This document shows, one piece after another, positions 22,351-33,545 of a stretch of DNA of 64,000 nt. The translations under genes were made by a program, and so were the position numbers. The stretch comes from Torymus aiolomorphi (Eukaryota; Arthropoda; Insecta; Hymenoptera; Torymidae): positions 126,119,810 to 126,183,809 of the forward strand of contig CM070876.1 in the NCBI GenBank assembly GCA_036365515.1, given 5' to 3'. Under the pieces are notes generated by a model. It did not search any database. It saw only the letters and a list, made by a program, of their open reading frames with translations, and had not been told where the DNA came from. Numbering within the stretch: position 1 is the stretch's first letter; each line of letters starts with the position of its first letter.

Positions 22351-23956
22351 TTAGTGGCTGCAGCATTTGACGGATTGCTTTTGGGCAGATGTTTTTTTTA
22401 GCAGACTGGCACGTCGTTTGAATGACTTGTAGGTCGGATGCTGTGGCGAAGATATGCGCACGCTCGCCCCCTTATGCCTAGCCAGGAATCTACCACCCGA
22501 GTGCCACACATATTTAAAGCCCAGCCCCTGGGCGATGGACCTCAGGCTCTTAAATTCCTGGAACTTATCATGGGGCAACATCTCATTTATGAATATTTTA
22601 TGGTGTGGCACACAAGCAGCTAAAACCGGGCCAAGCATTTCGGGATCGATGTTACTTGTGGTAAAGTAAGAATTGGCGAGCGAGCGCTTAGCTCGCATCA
22701 CATCCCTGACCAGGCTCGGGCTGCTGAGCCTTACTATGCAGGAGGGCAATGCGCCTGCTCGCGACCCCAAGCCTCCCGCCGCCTCACCTCCATTTCTCTC
22801 AGACGGGTTCCGGACCACCAAGACACGCGTCCCAAGAATATTATCGCTGTTTAATGGGGGATAAATGGTTCCGAGCACCGCGAAGGCGATTTGGTTGGTT
22901 AATACCTCCGTGTATACAAAATCCTTCTTTAAAATACCATTAAGTACCACCTCGCAGGACTCAGATCCATCAATCCCAGAACACGCGGAAGAGGCCCCAG
23001 GGCCCGGCTGAGAGGACGGGCATAATAGCACTGAATTTGTGCTGGCAGCGGAAGTAGAGCTGCCAATGTCACCTACTTCACGTCTATTAAAAATTAAGCT
23101 ATTTAAATTCGCTGGCTCCATGTGAGCACGCTGGAGCTTTTCGAAGCTGCTAAACGCTTTGTCTAATTTATCTTTTAGTGAAGAGTTGGCCTCGAGAAGC
23201 AGCTGGCACTTGGAATCAAGGGACTCAAGTAAGCAATTTTGGTTGCTCACCTGCTCCTCGACAACAGAGACCCGCGTGGGCAGCTCCGCATTATTGATTT
23301 GACCCTCATCGCAGTGAGTGGTGTCGGCGCTGCACGACGCGGGGCTCCGGCTGCCAAGGAGCTTGAGTTCGTCCAACTGCCTCTCGAGCATGTCGAAACG
23401 CTGAAAAAGAGCTCCAGCGTGCTTACAGGAATTAAAACATTTGTCACACCAACCAGGTTTACATCCCCCAGCGGCGGGGTAGTATCTGGTTGGTGGCGGA
23501 AGATTGCGCAATACTTGAGCTCGCCACTGCCGATGAAGTATCTCCCGTAACTTCGCAGATTTGTGATGCGTCTTTTGGCGCCTGAGTGTCGGTGACCCGT
23601 CCGGTACTCTCACTCAGAGCAGACTGCGCCTGTGGGCAGTTGGCCCGCTCGGCACCTCTCTCTGGCGCTCCTGGCCCCTGCGCTCCAGCTACCTGCCCGG
23701 CAGACTTAGCCACACTGGTAGCGAGTAGCGCGCACGACCCATGCGCGCTACTATTACGCGCGGAGAGCTTGGCAGCCGGCGTCGATGAGCCGAGAGGCGT
23801 ATGATGGTGGGAGGCGGCAATATTAGATGTATTGGGCGTGCGTCGTTGCGACAACGATGCACGCTTGCTCACCTGCGCACTCTTCGGCTTGATGAAGGAT
23901 GACGCCTCTGCTGACGTTGGTCTCTGCTCCGCAATGCGGCATAGGTCACACGGGGC

Positions 23957-23957
<1 letters not shown>
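22351..23957 (-). pseudogene. Non-LTR ORF1: Cys-rich, coiled-coil nucleic-acid-binding protein
   Basis: Two overlapping frames make up this ORF: 23872-23459 (Ser/Ala/Gln-rich, low complexity) and 23613-22351 (420 codons). A one-base shift near 23465 would join them. The second part begins with a Cys cluster (GCKPGWCDKCFNSCKH), has a likely coiled coil around FDMLERQLDEL and VSVVEEQVSNQNCLLESLD, and ends with a basic RRM-like block. ORF1 proteins of this type chaperone element RNA. It stops about 60 bp before the ORF2 frame opens. Confidence 0.65.
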
Positions 23958-25442
<1,485 letters not shown>

Positions 25443-26561
25443 GAACTGTGATATACATGTGTATGATATGAGCGATGGGAGAGAGTTATCTGACGGATGA
25501 GAAATTATCCGTCACAGCATTATAAAAAAGACTAAAGATGATGTTTACCCATAGGCTAGGTTCTTTTAGTTTTTTCGTTATATTGTTACATTATATCAAG
25601 TGTCACAGTAGAGACACTATTTTCTTTGAAGTGGTATATAGCCTAGTTTTTCAAGAAAAGATGAGTTAAAATGATTTTAGAGGATGTCGTATTACAAATA
25701 ACTCTTAATTATAGATAAACAGAATATCAGGATACCGCCGATATTTTCTATAAAACCACATAAGAAAAAAAGGTTGTATCTATCTAAATTGTGCGAAACG
25801 TGTAAGGTGTTCGTACTTTTTTCTTCTTTTAACGAGCGGCTATGATCTTTTTATAAGGGGAAATTTTATGCGCAAAGGTCGCATCTAAAGGCTGAAACTT
25901 TGCTCGAAAAGCGAAGCTTTACGCTTTCATGTCTCGAAAAAATTCGTCAAGTTCAAAAGTTGGGTGTGAAGTAAGGGTCGTATCTAAACTAGTGTGTAAA
26001 GCAAAATCTTACCTTTTAAATACACGGTAATTACAAAAAATTAAATTTGGAGCAGGTACAAAGAGAAATGCTTAAGAAACTCACGGGCTCGCGCAGGTCC
26101 CTCGTCGATGGCAAGCCGATGACTCGTGCACGCGATCCTGCTCGTGTCTAAAGAATTCCCTAATGTAATTGTTACGAAATATACTATTATGATACCCATG
26201 TTTGTAAAATAAAACGTGCACATCAATTTCAGCCCGTAAATTGCTATTTCACGTCTACTTAAAAAAATCAAGTTTTTATAATGACGGCATTGAATTTGAC
26301 ACTCCGGTAGGAATGCAACGACATTTTAATATCGGTTATAGCTGGTGTCAACGTGTGTGTCCGTGCGCGCGTGCGTGTGTGTGTGTGCGCGTGTGCGCGC
26401 GTGCGTGCATGCGTGCGTGGGTGCGTGCATACACTCTACAGAGTTACGGTTTCGGCATATCAGTGTCAAAATAGATCGGGGAAAAAGAAGCTTGCGGAGC
26501 GCACTAAGTGGACCACGTAATCGACGACTGTACACGGAGAGAAATATGTTGAGATTTTAGT
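25443..26561. other. Mostly unique AT-rich sequence
   Basis: It contains a small inverted repeat (TGACGGAT ... ATCCGTCA, 25493-25516) and a TG-rich stretch at 26350-26430. No gene is recognisable. The last 100 bases before 26562 include a TCAGTG initiator-like motif near 26460. Confidence 0.35.
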
Positions 26562-26909
26562 ATGAAGCGCGTTGTATTTATCGCTACAGTTCTTGCGTTG
26601 AGTTATTGGCATGTGACTGAGGCGTTAAGTGCACCAAAATCTACCTTTATTTACATAAGATTCGCGATACGAAAAGAGCTCCACATTGATACCATAAACG
26701 CTAGGAGTCGATGCGTTTTTATCTTGCAGTTGATGCTAGAAAAGCACTGCGATGATCGTGCGTTATCAAGGGAGTTGATACGATTTTCGTATAAGCTCTC
26801 TTGGAAATACCGTACGGCGCAGCCGAATGTAGAGGGGGGTACGAGCAAGACGCGCGCGCAGACACACCGCTCTGTGCGCGCGCGTGTGTGTGTGTACACA
26901 TATATACAT

Positions 26910-26964
<55 letters not shown>

Positions 26965-27020
26965 CTAGTGGGGCTTCGCCACCCTGCTCGCTCCGCTCGC
27001 CAACCCCCGATGTGTTGTAA
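26562..27020 (+). CDS. Candidate secreted-protein ORF or first exon
   Basis: The ATG at 26562 opens a frame whose first 24 or so residues (MKRVVFIATVLALSYWHV...) look like a signal peptide: Lys-Arg, then a hydrophobic core, then small residues before a possible cleavage site near ALS-AP. About 95 ordinary residues follow, then the frame runs into a (CA)n(TA)n microsatellite and becomes HTHTH repeats, so the natural end is not at 27020. It may be the first exon of a spliced gene or a chance ORF. No family is recognised and no clear splice donor stands out. Confidence 0.22.
26899..26964. repeat. (CA)n(TA)n microsatellite
   Basis: A CA run of about 40 bases followed by TA units, directly at the proposed Helitron 3' terminus. 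Confidence 0.9.
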
Positions 27021-27260
27021 TTATAATAAAAAATGTTTTAAATTGTATACTTAGGAATAATTTTATAACGAAAGATATAAATGTATAATTGTCAGAAAGA
27101 TCCCATTGGAAAAATGTTTATAAAGATAAGAAATGTATAATATATAAGTTATATATATTTAACAGTTTTCCACGCCACCTTAGAGGTACTGTGAATAGGC
27201 GCGTTGGATTTTTTTTTAAAGTGGCATCCCTCGCCAATAGCCCTTTTTCATGTATTATTT
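26985..27260 (-). repeat. Dispersed repeat copy 2 (Helitron 3' region)
   Basis: Shares with 3740-3965 and 42930-43140 the blocks TGGCGAGGGATGCCACTTT, ATCCAACGCGCCTATTC and GTGGAAAACTGTT, all on the minus strand here. Because it lies between Helitron coding sequence and a Helitron-like end, it links the repeat family to Helitrons. Confidence 0.55.
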
Positions 27261-27752
27261 ACTAAACAATAGCGAAAATTTTGATAATTTTTCATTTGGG
27301 AAAATATTTCTTTAACATATTCTTTAATGTTTTACTTTTTTGTATGCTTTTCATAATTAGGAAACATATATTTATTGTTCCTTTTATATGTATTTTAGCA
27401 TTATATGTTAACATTATGTAGAATATGTGAAAGATGTTAATGAACTTATAACATTTTAAAAATTTGATTACTATTTTCGTAAAATTTTAAATATTATATA
27501 TTTTAAAAAAGTTCAATTTTTATCATTTGAACAATACGAAAAATGTTATTAATAAAATTTTTCTTTAATATAATCCTTTAAGGTTTCATAAGTATTTTAG
27601 GAACTTGTAGATTTTTATTGTTCCTTTTTTATATGTAGTTAATTGTTAGGACATATATTAAAGAAATTAATTTTTTTGACTTCTAATAATTATTTTAACT
27701 CTTAAACTTTTTTGTACAATATTCATTAATTTTTATCAATTGAATTTAATTA
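27261..27752. other. AT-rich 3' region of the Helitron
   Basis: Very AT-rich. A motif resembling TTTATTGTTCCTTTTATATGTA occurs twice (near 27372 and 27617), suggesting a diverged duplication of about 245 bp. No ORF. Confidence 0.45.
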
Positions 27753-28157
27753 TTATCTATATGTTTCAATTAAAGTTTTTATATAATTCATATAATACTC
27801 TTTAAGTAAGTTATTATTATACTCATTGTACTTATTGTCTTCTTTTTCATGTTTTTCCACCATTTCATTTAACCTATCAAGTTCAACGGTATCTTTTAAA
27901 TTATCTACTTCACTATATTTATTTTGTTCTGGATTCCAAATCAATGGAATTTGTCCTTGTGTGATATCATTATTATATTCATTGATTTGATTAATTAAAT
28001 CATGTTCATATTCATCTTCCTCATTAATGTGATTTTGTAGTTGTTTGTTTATTTCATCCAAATATCTTGCATGCTGTATACTTTCTACTTCGACATATTT
28101 TTTCTGCGTTGGATCGCATCTTAATGGACTGGGTCTTGAATCTCCTTGATTAGCCAT
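27753..28157 (-). CDS. Small Helitron-linked ORF with an internal duplication
   Basis: The ATG at 28157 (MANQGDSRPSPLRC) opens a 134-codon frame ending TAA at 27753-27755. An in-frame extension upstream reads hydrophobic residues but overlaps the helicase end, so I prefer the internal ATG. The protein consists of two diverged copies of about 50 residues: SPLRCDPTQKKYVEVES and IPLIWNPEQNKYSEVDN, each followed by an LD.iN/LD.lN block and a charged, Tyr/Asn-rich helix. It lies about 100 bp downstream of the helicase end on the same strand. I do not recognise the family. A role as an accessory Helitron product is inference from position only. Confidence 0.4.
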   Translation of the reverse strand: MANQGDSRPSPLRCDPTQKKYVEVESIQHARYLDEINKQLQNHINEEDEYEHDLINQINEYNNDITQGQIPLIWNPEQNKYSEVDNLKDTVELDRLNEMVEKHEKEDNKYNEYNNNLLKEYYMNYIKTLIETYR

Positions 28158-28257
28158 TTGGTATTTTACTAAGTTATTGGTAATTATATTAAATGTGTTA
28201 CAGTTAAAAATGTTAAATATCATAATATAATAAAAGAAAATAAGATAAAAAAATGTA

Positions 28258-29140
28258 ATTAATCTAATATTTCTTTCCAAACAATATTTGTTATTTGACT
28301 TTTATTTTCTGTTTCATTTTGTATGTATATATTATTTGGATTTTTACATCTTGAAAGAGAACATATAATTGACCATGAGAGAATAAAGATTTTTTTAGAA
28401 ATAATCCCATCTTATCGAAACTTTGACCTTGAGATTTATTAATAGTTATAGCAAAAGCTAATACAATAGGAAATTGTTTCCTATATAAGATAAACGGAAA
28501 TGCAGATGATTCACAAGTATTAAGTGTTATACGGGGAATAAAAAATTGTTTTCTTTTATTTTCTCCTGTAATGATTTCAGCTTTTATATTATATTTATAT
28601 AATCCTATTATTTTGAGTCGGATTCCATTACATAATCCATCACTTATTCGAATATTTCGAATTAACATTACTATTTATTTTTAATTTCAATTCATGTTGA
28701 GGTAAACCTTCACGTATGTTATTTAATATTTCTATTGGATAATTTAGATGAATATTTTCATCTGTTTGATCGACTCCATTATGTGTTGCATAATCTATAC
28801 TATAATATATTATAGTTTCATGATTAATTAAGTTTAATATTTTATTATTTAATATATTTACTTCTTCATTATGTGAAGTTAATATAACATTTTTTGAAAA
28901 ATCATAATTATTGTTAATATTTTTATAAATTATATGACAAACATCATTTGATTTCCATTCATTAGGAATAATAAATTGATCAATTTTTCCTTCTCCTATA
29001 TTTAATAAAAATGATGCAAAGTCTTTATTTTTAGTACGTATATTTATTTTTAAGATAAAAATATTAAATAAAGGCCAAACATATGAATATTTAATGGATT
29101 CTTCTATAATTCTATTTCTAAATCCATTTTTTATTACTAA
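28258..29140 (-). pseudogene. Helitron PIF1-like helicase, C-terminal half, copy 3
   Basis: The minus-strand sequence starts just after motif III (equivalent to the NRIIEESIKYS block) and keeps the linker SHNEEVNILNNKIL, the DGLCNGIRLKIIGL block, and TINKSQGQSFD (helicase motif VI region). The final FSHGQLYV then shifts frame by one base, so the VALSRC sequence is replaced. Another break lies near 28670. It matches the other two copies along its length. Walker A and B are absent. Confidence 0.85.
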
Positions 29141-29251
29141 TTAATAAATATTAATTAATAAATATAAATAAGATGAGTATATTTCTTTTCTCTATTATTG
29201 TTATAAAATTTTTAATAAAAAATGATAAATAGGAAATTTATGAATATTCAT

Positions 29252-30324
29252 TGTAACGCGTGTCTAGCCGCGATTCTAATCTACCGCGCGAAGGTAGTGA
29301 GCGCGCGCGCGCAACTCCTGCGCAGCCGAATCGAGGCGCGCCGCGCGTAGCGAATCGGTCTCGCGACGCGTAAAATGCCCGTCATCCGTCGCGAAGCTGC
29401 TAACTGGTTCCCGCGAGAAAAGGGAGCCATCTTCGTGTCTGCCGTCGCGCAAGTAGGATCTCCTCCGTTCTTCGTGAGTTTACTTGTCCACGCCGTTCGA
29501 TCGTTTTGTGAGACCCCGCGAGTGTAGTGGAGGCGCCGCAAATAGTGGAGGCGCGCACAAGAGAGACAGAGAGAGAGCGATACCGCGTAGCGTGTGCCAC
29601 GAGCAGAACGAGCCTGCGAGCGAGGAGCCGGCAGCCAGCCCGCCTGCCGACCCAATACAGCGAAAGAGAGAGAGAGAGAGAGCGCAACTGCTGTGCGAAC
29701 GACAGGGAGCGAGAGAGAGTCGAGTGCACCGGCTGCTCCTTCCTAACGTAAGTTTTCTACTCTCCTCTCGCGGGTTCATTGTAAAGGCTCGCACGGAAAT
29801 CGCCCCGTGCAAGCCTTCTGTGCCGTGTACGTGGGGGTGTGTGTCAGCCCGCCGTACTTTAACACCGCGCGCGAAATTAGCAGCTTCGCCGCGCGCCGTG
29901 TAGTTCGCGCGTTTGAATATTAACGGTCGCGCGCGAACTAACTCTTTGTTCTAATCAGCACGTGCGTTGTGCCTGTAGAGATTATAAATTGTAAATATAT
30001 TGTGATATCTAGTTACTCGTCGCGTTGTTCATTACAACCTGTCCTTCTCCCGGATACCGCCGCCTCCGCGGGAAAACGACTCCGCCGGTCGTTTTCATAT
30101 CTGAGCATAGCGGCCGCGCGCTTTACTCTTCGAGCGCGCGCTTTTCACTCAGCGATCCAATTAGTTGGAAAGCGAAGTTCGTGTGCGATCTTCGCGTTGT
30201 TTTCGGGATTCCAGGAGCAGATCCCCGGGCAAGTCATTTTAGTCTGACACCCGCGGCACCGTGTTCTAGGGCATCGCTGGCCTGTGGCTTGTTGGGATTT
30301 TCCCCCACTAGCCATCCCGTTACA
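29252..30324 (+). repeat. 5' LTR, 1073 bp
   Basis: TGTAAC ... GTTACA ends, with GC-rich U3-like sequence and GAGA clusters. It would drive transcription. The splice donor AACGTAAGT has its GTAAGT at 29748-29753. Confidence 0.95.
29748..29753 (+). promoter_or_regulatory. Candidate 5' splice donor in the LTR
   Basis: GTAAGT preceded by TAAC matches the U1-type donor consensus and is conserved in all three complete LTRs of the family. It would pair with the acceptors at 37089 and 37132. Confidence 0.45.
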
Positions 30325-30326
30325 AC

Positions 30327-30338
30327 TGGCGCCCAACG
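30327..30338 (+). promoter_or_regulatory. Primer-binding site, tRNA-Lys type
   Basis: TGGCGCCCAACG lies two bases after the LTR end. From memory it matches the complement of the 3' end of insect tRNA-Lys over 12 bases, and it would prime minus-strand cDNA. Confidence 0.75.
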
Positions 30339-31289
30339 TTTTGGGGGTGGAGAAGGACCTGCGACGCGTACGTGATTCGCGGCGAAGCTTGGCGCGAAGA
30401 AGCTCAGCAGCGTAGCTGAGCGTAAGCTGCAAACAAAGGCGCTTCGTGCCGCAGCTCGTAGGCGCGTGTGTGCGTGTGCGTGACACAGCCGTGCTGTTGC
30501 GAGAGTGCGGTCGAGAGGTTAGGCGTGCGATAGCCAATAACCCTCGACCTAGTGTGCCGATGAGGAGAGATATTGATCGCGGAATTTTTGGAGCGTTGAG
30601 GAATTATTGTTAACAATTAAAGTTATTTAATAACAATTAATTTTTTTAACGACAAAATTTTTTTTTTAGCGATAATTAATTTTTTAATTAATTTTTTTTC
30701 TCGTCTCGAAAATTTTTTTTTTCTTCTCGTTCTCTCGTATTTCCGATACGAATTATTTTTTTTTTTTTTGGACGAAAAATAAAATTTTTTTTTCTTTTAT
30801 CGTCCAGTTAGAAGAAGATCGAGAGAAAGTCGGCAAGCACTCTCGGAACAAAAAGTTGACTGTGCGCCCGAGTAAAAACTCGAGCGCAAAAATCCCCTCG
30901 AACTTAAAAATTGTTTTTATTTTTTTTTAGGTGAAAATTGTATTTATTTTTTTGTGTTTTTGGTGATATTGTCCGTTTTGACACATATATATATATTTTT
31001 TTTCACATATATTTATTTTAAAATTACAAGTGCGAGTAGTGGAGCGTAATTAATTACAAATCGTAATTACTTACAGAAATAGCTTTTATTTTTTTTAGAG
31101 CCGCATACGGGAAATCCTCGTACATTATCGAGGTTAAGAGCAATTACCGTAGCTCTTAGAAAGTAACCCGGGTTCGCATTGAAAAAGCTAGCTCACGGGT
31201 TGAAAAGGCAAACTCTCTCTGCCATCAATCCGGATACTACTCGCGCTAGTAAAATAAATTCGTGGGGAAGCGCACAGTCAATTGACACC
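30339..31289 (+). other. Gypsy 5' leader
   Basis: About 950 bases between the primer site and gag, T-rich in the centre, with acceptor-like TTTTTTTTAG sequences near 30930 and 31099. ORFs across it on either strand look like chance. Confidence 0.6.
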
Positions 31290-33545
31290 ATGGCCCGATC
31301 ATCACAGTTTGCGGAATCTGCGATACTCAATTGGGCGTATACACAGCCCGAAGAGGAAATTATCGAGGCCATGCAAGCCCTTGGTCTGCAGCAGTCAGAT
31401 CTGCAATCAGTGAATATGCTGACAACGATCAAGTGGCTTATGGGCGATTACAGTGCCGCCGATTTCGTGCCAGAGCCGGAGCTGTCGGAGAAGCAAGCGT
31501 TTGCTAAACGCGAGCAGTCCCGAAGGGCGTTCATCGACTTAACGTTGATGAACAAATCTGGGTCGACTATTGTGGATCCCAATACTGATCCAGACCAACC
31601 GCACCCGTTCATTACGCTCCTTGATGACCCGATAGTGATGTAAAAACTCTCGGAGTCTCGGAGGATGAACGCTCCACAACAAGCACATAATGCAGTGGTG
31701 GAGCCAGCGGATGAGGCAAACGGCCAGGAGGGTTCCGGGACAGAGATATTGAGCTCTGCAGCACCCAACGGGACATCTCCAGCCGAAGCCGAGGGACAGC
31801 TCCAACAGCAACAGCTTCAACAGCAACAACTGCAGCAGCAGCAAATGCAGCAGCAGCAAATGCAGCAGCAGCAACTGCAACAGCAGCAAATGCAGCAGCA
31901 GCAAATGCAGCAGCAACAAATGCAACAGCAGCAGCAGATGGAGCAGCAGCGACGGCAGCAACAGCAACAACAGCAGGAGCAGCAGCGGCAGCAACAGCGA
32001 AAGCATCAAGAGCAGCAGCGACAGCAGGCGTTGCTAGAAGAGCAGCGCAGGCAACGATAATTCCGGCGGAGTCAAGAACAAGAGTCGTTGTCGGCACAAA
32101 ATGGGCAGCACGCGTTCTGGCAGCAAACGCGAAGTCCACCGCAGCCACAGAGTTTTGAGTGGCCAAGTGCGGGGGAACAGCGTACCGCAGGGATTGCTGT
32201 GGGAGATAACGTCGTCTCAGAACAGCTGCTGTCGGTGATCCATAGACTCGTCAAAGAGGTGGAAGAGCTCAAAGAGAGTGTGCGAATACTCCAAGAAGCT
32301 CGACACCCACCCTCAAGCACGCGCTTGGAGGGAGTCCAACTACCGAGTGCGGGGAGGGGACGAGGATCACCACATGTGAACTTTCAGGACACGTTCACAT
32401 ATGTGAATTTTGACAGCAGCAGCCCCAATACTGAATCGCCAAGGGACGCTAGGAGGAATAGCGGAAGAAATCCTACACAGCGTCAAGCGGGGGTGAGCGC
32501 TACACTGGACCAGTCTACGAGGCAGACGTACGTGCCTCAACAGACGAACCGGGATGTTGGCCAAATCGTAAGGAAATGGCACATCAAGTTCTCTGGGTCC
32601 TTGAAGGAGCAGAGCGTCGAGTTATTCCTCACGAGAGTAGAGGAATGTCGAGCTCTAGCAAATCTGACGTACGACGAAGTACTCTCGTCATTGTCAGAGC
32701 TCCTGAGTGGAGTAGCGGCCACCTGGTATAGGAGTAACCGTCATACGTGGCGATCTTGGCAAGACTTCCAAGAGGCCATAATACACATGTATGGCGGTGA
32801 CAGGGGCCATCAACAGCGAATCCTAGCGGAGATAAACGCGAGGTCTCAAGGCAGAAACGAACTCACGAGAGATTACGTAGTGAATCTGCAAGCCTTGATT
32901 CTCAAGTTAGTTCCGGTGCCTAGCATGCCCCAACAATTGGACATGTTGCACCCGAACATGCGGCCAGAACTACAAAAAATGGTGATGCGTAATCAAATTA
33001 CGGATTACCGAGGACTCCTGGATTTAGCCCGGGAGGCCGAATTAGCGCTCGCGGCAGATAAGGTGTATCACTCGCCACCACCGCCAGAGCGCACTTACTT
33101 GCCAGAGTTTGCCTACGTACCTACAGAGCCAACCACGGATCAGCGGAAAAAGCAGAATCCAGGAGTGGCGGCGATGGGGCAACAACAGCAGGAGCCTCGA
33201 GAAAGCCTCGAGGCTATGTTCCGTCGGGTGATGGCCGAGTGTTTGTCAAGCTTGACAAAGAAAGGCACCGACGGAAATAGTGGGCAAACGCCAAACCCAC
33301 AGTCGTTCAAGAAGCCCAAGAAAAAGAATAATTGGGAGAACAGGCAGCGGGAAGGCGGGCAAAGTAATAATCAGCCTAGTGGGGGTAGTAGCGCGACCCA
33401 CCAGGCTAGGCCGCCAAGTCCAAGGAGTAATGGACCTCCACAAAGGCCAGAGTACCGAAGGGGTTACGGCAACGAGCAAAGGGGAAGCGACCGCAACCCC
33501 AATGCTGCCGGAAACCAGCAGGGAAACGGCCAAGGGGGCAGGTAA
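31290..33545 (+). pseudogene. gag: Gag polyprotein with two in-frame TAA codons
   Basis: ATG at 31290 sits in a strong Kozak context (CACCATGG) and opens a frame of about 750 codons ending TAA at 33543-33545. In-frame TAA codons at 31641-31643 and 32058-32060 break it; there is no frame change. In order come an acidic N-terminal region, a Gln-rich segment of QQQQ[L/M] repeats (31800-32060), a second Gln-rich and coiled region, then a capsid-like core (FSGSLKEQSVELFLTRVEEC, TWRSWQDF, ARSQGRNELTRDYV). A basic Gly/Asn/Gln-rich C-terminus lacks a CCHC knuckle. Gag forms the particle and packages RNA. Confidence 0.85.
33521..33527 (+). promoter_or_regulatory. -1 ribosomal frameshift heptamer between gag and pol
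   Basis: GGGAAAC is read G-GGA-AAC in the gag frame, the canonical X-XXY-YYZ slippery form, 15 bases before the gag stop. A -1 shift here enters exactly the frame of protease, which is open through this stretch. A downstream GC-rich segment (GGCCAAGGGGGC... CCCGCCCCC) could form the stimulating structure. Confidence 0.65.

Larger units (their letters stand above)
26965..29140 (-). mobile_element. Helitron copy 3, 3' half (minus strand)
   Basis: On the minus strand this consists of the helicase C-terminal half (29140-28258), a small ORF (28157-27753), an AT-rich 3' region and a terminus reading GGGTGGCGAAGCCCCACTAG followed by T. The GGC-GAA-GCC hairpin and the CTAG end with T on the outside match the Helitron rule (CTRR, insertion between A and T). 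The upstream part is lost before 29140. Confidence 0.65.

Noticed and set aside
31539..32166. Antisense Leu-rich and Ala-rich ORFs
   Set aside because: Reverse frames of the CAG/CAA-rich Gln segment of gag.
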